A stretch of 60,211 nt of DNA, from assembly GCA_027946555.1 (NCBI GenBank), contig JAPEVC010000217.1, positions 1-60,211 of the forward strand. Direction: 5' to 3'. The notes under the pieces are model-generated. The model saw nothing but the letters and a program-made list of their open reading frames with translations. It was not told where the DNA came from and searched no databases. The position numbers and the translations under genes were made by a program. The stretch comes from Gnomoniopsis sp. IMI 355080 (taxonomy: Eukaryota; Ascomycota; Sordariomycetes; Diaporthales; Gnomoniaceae). Of this stretch, positions 9,968 to 19,694 are shown piece after piece (the first letter of the stretch is position 1; the number at the start of each line of letters is the position of its first letter).

Positions 9968-11589
9968 TTGGCGTCCCCTGGGGGACACGCTGCCCGACTG
10001 CCGACTTTCGCCGAACGTTGCACGTGTAAAGGGACACAAATTTTTATATGATCAGTGAATCACTGAACAACTGTTCAGCAACGTACTGAACAAATAAAGC
10101 ATAGACTTTGCTAAATAAAACTAATTTCCAGGTTTCAGATCATAATATTATAGAGAGAATATTAGAGCATATCAAGACCGGTGTTTAGTTGAGGACTAAG
10201 GTGCTTCCACTGATGCCCCCCCCTCCTTCTTCCCAGAAGAGAAAGAGAACATGTACCCAAGGTGTCTTTCTATCAAAATTTAGAGCTAAGCATGTTCTTA
10301 TTGCAAAAGACTGCTATCTTCATGGTAACAGGATCGTCTTGCTTGTTTTGTGGAGGTGACAGATCTCCAGTCTCGTGCACACTTGCATGTATCTATGTCT
10401 AAAGGGTCGACTCCCCAATGACAATGCTACCTCCTTACACCCGAGACATACAATTGGTTCATGTAGTGTCCTGATTGATACTTCCTAACCTAGACTAGCA
10501 TGCCTCTAAATTAACTTGAACTGCGTTCTGTGGACACCTGTTTTGTACTTCCCGTATGTCGATCTGCACTGCGCGAAAATTTGACAAGGGCTTACAACTG
10601 GAACGGGAGGTTCTCGAGATCAAGCCATTATATATGTGCATACTGAATGGACAGATCCTGTGAGCCGTAAGCCTTTGGTGAGTATGTAGCGTGCCACATG
10701 AAAAGTGCTTCAGTAGCTCGTGGGGAAGATGTCCCTGTATTTAAAGATGTGTGAAATCAGAGTCAGTATTTGAATAGTATTCAGTTGTTCTGTTTTATCG
10801 TTTGGTATTTGTTGTAGAGGGAAGAAATTTATCTACAGATCAAATAATCAAACTAAGGTCTTTGGTGATGGCAGAGGGCGCTAGGCCCGATTGGGTCGGT
10901 GAAGTAATCACCACCCTAAACGCCACTACAATGTGTCTCCCGACGTAGTCTCTCATAAATTGGCTACGACCGACATATCTCGACATACAATTCCTCACCA
11001 TGGTTAAGTTGGTTACAGTCGCGGATGAGAATGGTAGGATGATGGGGTCAGGTGCTTCCGCCACCAGCCACCGTCATATGCAAGCACACCTTTGCCAGCG
11101 ACTTCACTGGACACGTCGGTGTCTCTTTCCGCTCACAAAAGCATCTCATATGATAGTGCTCTTGTGATCCTCAAGGCGGGAATAATTCCCGATGTAGAAG
11201 TCTGAAATGAAGATCGCTCTTCAAACAAAGGAATTGAACGCCGTTTCTTTTCAGGCAACCGAGGCGATTGCTGGCAGCTGTCCAAATTGAGGCACTCTTC
11301 ACATTGATAGCCAATGAGTTTGATCCATTCATGCCGCAGGCCTTGCAGATCTTGTTCTTCTGGCAGGTGGGAGTCGTGTACAATAAATTTGGACACTCAG
11401 TGGATATCGGGTCGCTTCCTATCTCCCCAGCGGGGACATACCATGTGTTATTTCTGTGTAACTCTGCGAAGTTGCAGCATTGGGCATAACACTAACAGCT
11501 TCTAACTACCTGGGTAGAAGTTCCTTCGAGTGTCCTTATTTAGAGTATGCAAACAGGTCTATTCGTATAACGACGACGATACGGACAAA
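9968..11589. other. Intergenic region right of the retrotransposon
   Basis: Composition returns abruptly to normal after the 3' LTR. No gene is supported. Two minus-strand open frames (11064-10840 and 11396-11133) contain scattered Cys residues but match no family I recognise. The right end is the promoter of the DUF3712 gene starting at 11590. Confidence 0.45.
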
Positions 11590-12814
11590 ATGAAGCAGTC
11601 GACGTCTGGTTCCAAGCCAAGTGACACGATGGATGTTGAGAAGAGTCTTTCCGGTACAAGTGATGGAAAGGGTGCTGGAACAGAGCATTCGGAAACTCTT
11701 AAAAGCCCGTTGAAGGCTATGAAGAAACGGCACAGAGTGCGCAATCATTGCGTTAAGTTTTGGCTGTGGTGGTTGATTGGGGTCATTGTCTTCCTGGCTA
11801 TTTTTCTGCCTTTGCTGTAAGTCAATACTCACGCTGTGGAATATAGGTTCGACTTTCAAAATGTTGATTGAGGCACTGAGACACAACAGATTCGTAAAAA
11901 TTATTCCGGCCATCGTCCAGAATATCATAAACAAACAAGACCTACCACTCCTCAACGCCGAGATTGGTGCCAAATCGGAGACCGAGTTGACCTTTAATTT
12001 CGACACCGTGTTCAAGATCCCCGGGAGTATGAGTGCTCGTATGGACTCCATGGAGCTCTACATATACAACAAGTTTACGCCTGGCTACTACCCTTACACG
12101 GATGTCCTGCTTCCAAAGAGGGGTTTGGAGGGCTCGACTACTATCTCGATCAACGAATCAACACCAGTGCTCAATGATACAGAAATTACCAAGTGGCTGA
12201 CCAAGACCTTGTGAGTCTCCATCCAGTTTCTGATCAGATTGCTCGGTCAATCTGAAATTTGACACATGTGTAGCAACGATGTCACGAGCGACATTAGCTT
12301 TCGTGGGAAGACCACTCTACACCTGGGAGCCATCAAAAGCCCAATTCAAATCGACAAAACCATCGCTGTGGCCGGCCTGAACCAGCTTCAGGGCTTTGCC
12401 CTTGATTCTCTCCAGCTACTCTCCACCCCAGAAGCCGATGGAACGAATGTAGTCGGTAACCTCACTCTTCCCAACCCGTCCACAATAACCATCAACTTTG
12501 GCGATTTGATCTTCAATACAAGCATCGCGGATATACAAATAGGCAATGTCACTGTATCGAATGCGAAGCTCCTACATGGCAATAACACGATTCCTTTCAC
12601 TGGCAACTTAGATGTCAATACCGTGGTGGATAATCTGAGCGCCATCAGTGCCAACGCAACCAGCGACGGAGATGTGCAAATGGTAATCAGTGGAGGCCAA
12701 TGCCTTATTGACGGACAACACATAACGTATGTTGAAGGTGCTTTGGACGGGATTTCACTGGCGACCCCTTTCAACCTGACGGAGGCCATCTCTTCACTTA
12801 TTGGGGGTACGTAA
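11590..12814 (+). CDS. DUF3712-family membrane protein
   Basis: Three exons, 11590-11816, 11890-12210 and 12274-12814 (introns 73 and 63 nt); 362 residues. A cytosolic Ser/Lys-rich N-terminus of about 50 residues ends in a basic stretch (KKRHRVRNH). It is followed by one strong transmembrane helix (FWLWWLIGVIVFLAIFLPLL, residues about 56-75). The long extracellular or lumenal part has the alternating hydrophobic pattern of DUF3712 (LEA-like beta-sandwich) and several Asn-glycosylation sequons. Blocks such as KTTLHLGAIKSPI and LNQLQGFALDS are family hallmarks. These fungal proteins have no established function; a role at the vacuole or cell surface is only a guess. The ATG at 11590 is the first ATG of the frame; the upstream extension would need a GTG. 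A second DUF3712 protein lies at 33.6-34.4 kb. Confidence 0.85.
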
Positions 12815-13242
12815 GGATCGTATGTTCCGTGGTACTACCTGAATGTCGTTTGAAACTCAATGGAAGTCATTCTTTATTCTTCAATGTACCACCATATCCC
12901 AGAAGAATTGGGATGCTTGCTGTGGACAACGGAAATTTCACGGAGACGTGGACTCTGAGCCGAAGCGCCAACCGGTACCTTAGGTGGGTCTAGTAACTTA
13001 AAGCAGGAGGACAAGTCAAATTTTCACTTTGTGAATCTCAATCGACTCTTGAGGGCTCTTGACAGGGATTCTTTTCATTTTATATATGCGTCCGGACTAT
13101 TGGAACGCCCATCAAGATGGGCTGTCTAGATGTGTGTCCTAAGTCATGGTCTACCTTGGTATAAACACTTGCCACGTCTCACAAGATGAAGGGCCTGAGA
13201 TCCTCAGAATAGCTCTGTTTGTTTCCCTGCCAATGAATCCAC
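12815..13242. other. Convergent 3' flanks
   Basis: About 430 bases between the DUF3712 stop and the stop of the RBR-like gene on the other strand. No coding signal seen; presumably the 3' UTRs of the two genes. Confidence 0.5.
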
Positions 13243-14326
13243 TCAGTTGTTTCTGCTGAATGGGTTCCAAGGTTCGCCAGTGCGGTAATTCCAATGATTT
13301 CCGCATCTGCAAACGATGTGCATGCTGGTAAGAAAGTATTAGTACCGGTCCAGCAACATTTATGTGAATACAGGGAACTACGTATGTTCCCAGAGAAAGT
13401 TAATTACCAACCATATGTCTTCTCCACCGCTTGGTAGCAAAACGGACAACGACCGAACGTCTTGCGCACCATGTTCTCACCTACCCGCTCTTCAGCCTCC
13501 CGTGCCGCCCTTCGAGCTGCCTCCTTCTGTTCTCGGGCCAATCGTTCCCTCTCTTCCGCTTCGCGACGCTCTCGCTCGACTCTGGCCTTCTCAATCTTTC
13601 GTAACTTGGCCTCATCATCCTTCCTGGTCAGACTCAGCTCCCAATTCTCGCCGGCGATTTCGATCTGGCGGGCGAGTTCTCGTGACTGTTGGTCGAATTC
13701 GTCTTGCTTGGCTTGCTTGATCTGTGAGGCAATGCGAAACGAGGGATTTCGTTTGGATTGGTCAAACTCCTCGCATGTGTGCTGGGGGTGCCAAGGGACA
13801 GAGTTGTTTTGGCCGCCGGATGTATGACGGCAGCAGAAGAGTTCCTTGCACGAGTGACATATCAGGACTGCCTGCTTTGGCGTGTAGGTTTGACCAACGT
13901 TCTTGCAGAATGGACACCAGGCAATCTGGGATGCATTCGCTGCCGAGGCACGAAATAAGATTCTGTGAATCGTGGCATGCTAGAACCTGGGCCCAGTCCG
14001 TTGATTAGTGTTTTGTGGCTACAATTCTGTATTGGAAACGGTGGGAAGCTTACTTTCGAAACGTTTGGTTGTCCATGTACAGCTGGGCAAAGTCGAGACT
14101 GAGGATTTTGAGGGCATTCCAGGCATGTGATACGATATCGATCGCAGTCCTGTGCCTCCTGTGCTGAGGTCTGGACAGCATACGTGATGCCATCTTTGAT
14201 ACACTGGGTACATATATTGATCGAAACAGAACAGAGTGGTGATGAAAGCTGGTTGGGGAACTCAGCACCAGGCTTATCCTCCGCACAAACTATGCATGCC
14301 TGGCTGCTCTCTGTCTGGCTTTTCAT
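13243..14326 (-). pseudogene. RBR (RING-IBR-RING) E3 ubiquitin ligase-like gene with a 1-base frameshift
   Basis: Three exons, 14326-14054, 13962-13408 and 13324-13243 (introns 91 and 83 nt); about 302 residues if the frame is restored. RING1 is visible (CIVCAED...CTQCIKDG...CLEC), then an IBR-like block (WCPFCKNVGQTY, CHSCKELFCC, H...C). Next comes a ~100-residue Glu/Arg/Lys-rich coiled coil, and RING2 (CPFCYQAV...YGCMHIVCRCG), whose YGC would be the catalytic Cys. The last zinc pair of a normal RING2 is missing (WNYRT where FCYxC is expected). Total exon length is 910, one base too many: the frame shifts between CLECP and ILSLDFAQLYMDNQTF, exactly at an A4 run (plus-strand TTTT at 14106-14109). 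One A fewer gives continuous family-like sequence. It is either a real null allele or an assembly/sequencing indel. Confidence 0.7.
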
Positions 14327-15089
14327 TGAGATGTCAGAAGTGTGCAAATGATGCAAGGAAACAGTGGACTAAGATCAAGGGAAATGGAATGCTTCAGTGG
14401 TGTGAGAATGTGAGCTTGGATGTTTCCGTGTTCGGTTAAGTCAAGACTTTGATGTACGAACATGCTGACTCTATTTATCTGTGGATAGCTGTAGACTTGT
14501 ACTAGTCAAGTGTATGAAAGGCTGCCATGATTTAAGCCAGCAGCTAGGCAAGGCACTGGACAAAGCATTGTCTTTGTTCGAGTGCTTCCACTTTGTCGCC
14601 AGGGAGTTCTTCCATGAGCCCAAATTTGACATTTCCGAGCAACGACACTCGGCAAGATTGATAAACCTTGAAAGACTCGAAAGTCGGAGCGAGATCTGAC
14701 AGAGCATTACGAGGTACCCAGGTACCCATGAGACAGATGGGTGAAACTATGGCATTTTACAGGATATTTACCATGCTGGAGTATTCTCTGCACATCATGG
14801 ATGTCAAGAACACCTTGTATGCGAAGAGTTTTTACGCATTCACACAGAGCGACTGATGGAATATTTTACTGCAGTGTGATTTTTAGCCTTCAGTAATGGC
14901 TACCTAACTCCCGCTGAGCATCAATTTCGACCCTGCATGCGGTAATCTATGACAATTGTTTTTTAAAAAGGATGGTTTGAGTAGTGCTAGGTATCCAATG
15001 CAATGTTCAGTATGCTGTATCGTACCGAGGAACAGGCTGAGATGCTTCCAAGGCCCAGAAAAAAAGTCGAAATGCTTCAGTGACCAACC
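14327..15089. other. Intergenic
   Basis: Promoter side of the RBR-like gene and 3' flank of the coiled-coil gene. The open frames at 14471-14729 on both strands overlap one another and are not family-like. Nothing else seen. Confidence 0.45.
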
Positions 15090-16648
15090 TCAGGCATCCT
15101 CGGGCTTTCCAACAGCACTGGGGAACGTCAGCTCATGCAAGAACGTTCTGCCTGGCCTATGATGGTCATTGGCAGAATCAAACAAGACGATTACTGTCTG
15201 TTTTGCCAAGACTTCAGCTGGACCAAAGCCGTCTTGGTCACTGATATGGCGTGTAATGAGAGCTGGTGAAACCACACAGAGCTTGGTCAGTCGGTGGTAC
15301 GTTTCTTTGATTCCAGCACCAGCCAGTTGCGTTGCCGGATCCAGTCTCTTGCGCAACCCAGGTTTCAGAATGATGCAGTCCAGAGAGTCCAAGCTTCTGA
15401 AGAAGGCGGTGTTTGCAGATGATCGATCATAGCGGCTTGATTTGAGATTATCGAAATTCAAGAAGTACTTTGACCTCTCACCAAGCATCAGTTCATGAAG
15501 CTCCACTGCTGGCTCCAGGATGTTCGTTCTAATGGAATGTGCGAAGGATTCTTCATCAGTGGTGGGCGAGAATATCAGCAAGAGGTTGGCCAGATTTTCA
15601 GCAAGCCAGGCGGTGAAAGATGACCGAGTTGCACTGACGGCAGGGTCTTTGACGACTGCATCTATAGCTCGGGCTTTCCAAGCAGAGATCGCATACAAAT
15701 CTGGATCAAGTTAGCCTTAATTGTTCGCTCAATCGATTCATTGGCTGACTTGTGTTCCAGACTTACCCTGTGGAGACTTGCAAGCCGAAGACATCTCTTG
15801 CTCAAGTTCACTGATGACACGAAGCCGGGTGACATATTCATCTGTGTAGTATGGACCTTCCCGGTAGAAGACATTTTCCATGAGAAGGGACCAGATGATT
15901 GAAGTGATGATGTCCTCATCGGAGCCCATGATCGCAGAGGATCTCCGAAAATCAGAATCGGTCCCAATTATCCGCCGAAGCCGAGCTGTTGAGGCATGAT
16001 TGTTGGCAGAATACTTGAGCGTTGCCTCACGGTCGGTTGGATCGTCCTCAAATCGGTCAACATGTTTGAGGACCCATGAAGAGACAGAGTCAATGAGCTC
16101 TTTGAAGGTCTAGGTTGGTTTCAGCATGCAGTTCGAAGCTCGCATTCTGAATTTTGTCAAAGATAGAAGGAAAACAGGAATTAAATGTTGTAACTCACAT
16201 CTGCGATCGCATTGGGTGGTATAGCATCCCGACATGCTCCTTGCAAGAGAGAAGCGTGATTCTTGGCAAGCTCCAGTTGCGATTTGAGGACATCAATGCT
16301 TGCCTCAAGCTCAGTGACTCGCAACTCATGTTCTTGCTTGGACTTTTGGCAGTCCTGGCTGAGCTGATCGTTCTTGGCCCCGAGCTTTCCGACATGGTGT
16401 TGCAAGGTTGAGATGATAGCCTCGTTAGCTTCGGCCTGCTCTCTACAAGCCTCGAGTTGGGAATCTTGGGTTTCTAGCTGGAGCTCAAGACGTCTTTTCT
16501 CCTCCAATATACGTTGCTCTCTCTTGTGCGGCAGGCGAGGAGTATCCTCCCATCCTTCTTCGCTCCAGACGGCGGAGTCAGCTGGGGAGGGTGATCGATC
16601 CAGCATGCTTTTCTTATTGGAACCACGTTGCGAAACTTGTTTCGCCAT
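15090..16648 (-). CDS. Unknown coiled-coil protein of filamentous fungi
   Basis: Three exons, 16648-16199, 16109-15767 and 15700-15090 (introns 89 and 66 nt, both with GTGAGT/GTAAGT donors), giving 467 residues. Total length is divisible by three and the frame is open throughout. Residues about 15-40 are Ser/Pro-rich. Residues about 45-145 form a heptad-rich coiled coil (EEKRRLELQLETQDSQLEA). The rest is a helical globular region with conserved-looking Trp pairs (ELIDSVSSWVLKHV; DEDIITSIIWSLL; ARSSFTAWLAENLANLL style). I do not recognise a named domain; similar hypothetical proteins are lineage-expanded in ascomycetes. An alternative in-frame start at 16780 (MANAQP...) would add 44 residues, including a hydrophobic stretch less typical of the protein, so 16648 is preferred. 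It lies between two damaged genes. Confidence 0.65.
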
Positions 16649-17791
16649 ATCAATAATCAAATAGAAGATCCGTTTGAAAGGCACCGAGCATGGACTTGTG
16701 ACTTCTTCGGCAACAGAATACGATTCTGAACTTGCAGGTTCTTCCGGCACACTCCAAAGCGATGGCTGCGCATTTGCCATCTTGTGTGTGGTACAGCTGT
16801 GCTTTCCGGAAATTCTGTAATTAGAAGAAGACAAGACAGATTGGTATTGGAAGATCTCAGAAGATGAAATGCCTACGCACCAATGTTCAGGTTGAACATG
16901 GCTCTTCAAGGTTTTCAACCCTCCACCAATTTGGATACCTAGGTAGGTAAACATCACCCTTTGAACACAGATTCATGATGTCTCTTCTGTGTCTCAAGAG
17001 CCTATATCATGCGTTGAAATGTGTTCGATCTGTGTCTGAGAATGGAGCAAGTCTCGAAAAAAAAAAGCAAGTCTGATTTTTTTGATGACAATTAGAAGAG
17101 TCGGCCTGATGTAAAAGCAAGCCTATTCTTTTCCTCCCACTTGGGTACTTGGTCTCTCTGGATTTGGGATTTGAGACCTAGGGTCTGGATGACGACAAGG
17201 TAATTTACCATCTTTGCATTGGATAACATGATGTATCAGTATTTGTATAAATCTAGTTTCAGGGGTTCGTCGCTTGTCTTACTCTAGGACAAAGGTTATA
17301 ACAGCAAACCATCTCCAGACTCATATGACAGAAACTCATCAAAGAATCCCTTCGGATCGTCGCCGCAACATTTTCACACTTTCATAGATATGCCTTTGAA
17401 AGTTAAGGCTGGTCGTGTTTGGACTTTCCCAGGCTTGCAGAGTGATATTTTGACACTCAAAAGATTTCAATGACAATGAGATTGCCTGAGGCAAGATGTT
17501 CCAGCGTTGGAGGAGTTGTTCTTACCTTGATGGAAATGTGTAATCCACCTGCAGCTTGACAAAGATTATAGCTAAGACTACTGTTTCAGCAACCTTGCAG
17601 GAGTAATTAAGATATACTGTCTGGAAATCTCAGTCTAGCCAAGAAGCCTCTTTCGCTGATTAACCTACGTTTTAATGATGTCCACTCCGTGTGAGTGACT
17701 TCTTCCCAATCTCTCCTACTCAATTTCCTCCACTTAGCCTAAATACACGCCAGAGCACACCTTACTTTGACTGCAAGCATCCAGCTTCGCC
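16649..17791. other. Divergent promoter region between coiled-coil and Hsp70-like genes
   Basis: No gene supported. A possible 5' coding extension of the coiled-coil gene reaches 16780. An A-run lies near 17057-17066. The right end is the promoter of the Hsp70-like gene. Confidence 0.45.
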
Positions 17792-19694
17792 ATGGCAACT
17801 TTTTGGCAGAATCCCGATGATCGGACCATCGTCCTCGGGATTGACTTTGGCACCACCTTCACAGGTGTAGCCTACGCCGACAGCGGCATACCGGACGCCA
17901 TTCATGTAATCCAGGACTGGCGGAACGACAAAGGTGGCATGAGCCCAACTTCCAAGGTGCCAACCAAGCTCTGCTACAATAGCGATGGATCGTTCCGATG
18001 GGATGCACAGGTTCCTTCTTGCGCTCCTAAAGATGATGTCCTTGAGTATTTCAAGTCGTAAGAATAAGGATGCTTTCATGTGATCAGATTAAATGGCAAG
18101 GTTTTCATCACAGGAAACATTTTTGACTAACATCTACTCATCACAGGGCCTTGGACCCTCTCCATGTCGAGAATTTACAAGATGGCTCGAACCTCACCAA
18201 GAAAAATCTGCAGGGGCAGGACATTGACTACCTTGTCACGGAGTACTTGAAAGCTGTGGGTGATCACGTCATGCAGGACCTTGTAAGGAAGTTCGGACCA
18301 GTCATTATCGCGCAGACTCCGTTCCTGATTGTGGTAACCGTTCCAGCGATTTGGAGTGAGGTTGCGATCCCACGAACTACCAATGCTCTGAAGAGAGCAT
18401 GGAGAATCGACTCGAAGCCATCTTGTACGTGCCATTTGTTTTCTATGGCATTCACCCTCAACTTGACCTCGATCAGCTCACGAGCTCTTCAGCATGTTTA
18501 CCCCATGGAAATTCTATGGTCATGTCAAGAAGATGAGCCTGTGAACCTCTACTGACAAAGACCACAGGGAGGGTCATCAGCCTGACTGAGCCCGAGGCCG
18601 CCGCCTTGTGCGTCCTCAAGCTGTGCCCAAGGCACAATTTGAACAGCAATGACTCCATCATGATCGTCGATGCTGGAGGCGGCACAGTTGATCTCATTAC
18701 CTACCGCATCGACACCTTGTACCCAAAGTTCAAGATCGAGGAGGCTGTAGCGGGAGCGGGAGGCGCCTGTGGTGCAGCCTTCTTGGACGGAAGATTTGAA
18801 CAACTGCTGGTCAAGACCCTTGGACAGGAGGATGGGTTTGACAGCAGCATCACTCAAGGCGCTCTGCTCAAATGGGAACGAGTAAGTGTCTATACAGACA
18901 ATCCGTCGATTTTTTCGTTCTTCCCTTCCTAACTTTAGTGTTATCCAAGGTCAAGAGACGCTTCAGCATGGCAGACATCCAGACCGGACAATTTGACTAC
19001 GATGTCACCGGGCTTGCCGACAACAAGAGCCTGAAAGTCAGGCGCGCTCGGTGGAAGTTGAACGGCGTCGATGTCTTTCGTATCTTCGATGGGATTCTTT
19101 CCGGGGTAATTGGGCCGTAAACGTCATGCAGTGGTTTATCAAGAAGGTAAAAATGCTGCCCTCATTCCTCAAGCTACTGACCTATTGCATGTTCTATTTG
19201 GATTTTTTTGTCTTACAAAATTTTAGGATGATCCGGTGACGGAGTCTCAGCCTTACTTCCGCGACTTCTCGGTCATCTCCAAAGTCAATGAGGGGCGACG
19301 CAACCGAGTGACCCTAACGATCCTCCGCGACGATGTTTCACCAGGTGCTCGTTTGGAGAAGGATCACAACACGCAGACGCTTTGTATTGTGGAGGCTGAC
19401 CTGTCTCGAATTCCGGAGACCCAAATCCCTCAACGTGTAGGAAGTGATGGCCTGCTGTACTACATTGTCGATTGCCAGATTGAAATTAGCTGTGAGTCAT
19501 AATTCAGAATACTGTGTGCAGGAGGGTTTTTGGGCATGGAAACTGATCTCACCAGACGACTCGGCTTCTACATCTTACACTTTACTGCACAACGGTAAGT
19601 ATGGGGCAGATTTATGATGATCTATATATAGTGATCAAAAGCTGACCGATACGCAGGCTGGAGATACGACACTGTCAAGACCGAAAGTGTTTGA
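17792..19694 (+). pseudogene. Hsp70-like (HSPA12-type) protein with internal deletion
   Basis: Exon blocks 17792-18057, 18147-18424, 18568-18881, 18950-19146, 19227-19491, 19556-19594 and 19657-19694, all with good splice sites. The N-terminal ATPase lobe is clear: the phosphate-1 loop (LGIDFGTTFTGVAY), VPAIWS, EPEAAA and the DAGGGTVDL loop of actin-like ATPases. After VKRRFSMADI and VDVFRIFDGIL the frame runs into a TAA at 19117-19119. In another frame, starting near 19100, the typical C-terminal part resumes (GNWAVNVMQWFIKK) and splices cleanly to the family end. The intervening part, which in relatives includes the second adenosine-binding (VGGFG-like) segment, is missing. I estimate over 100 residues lost. 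Such cytosolic Hsp70-like proteins are numerous and fast-evolving in filamentous fungi, with unknown clients. The lesion makes this copy non-functional or truncated after the first lobe. Confidence 0.75.

Noticed and set aside
11133..11396. Cys-rich minus-strand frames suggesting a zinc finger
   Set aside because: The Cys spacing fits no zinc-binding pattern and changes between overlapping frames.
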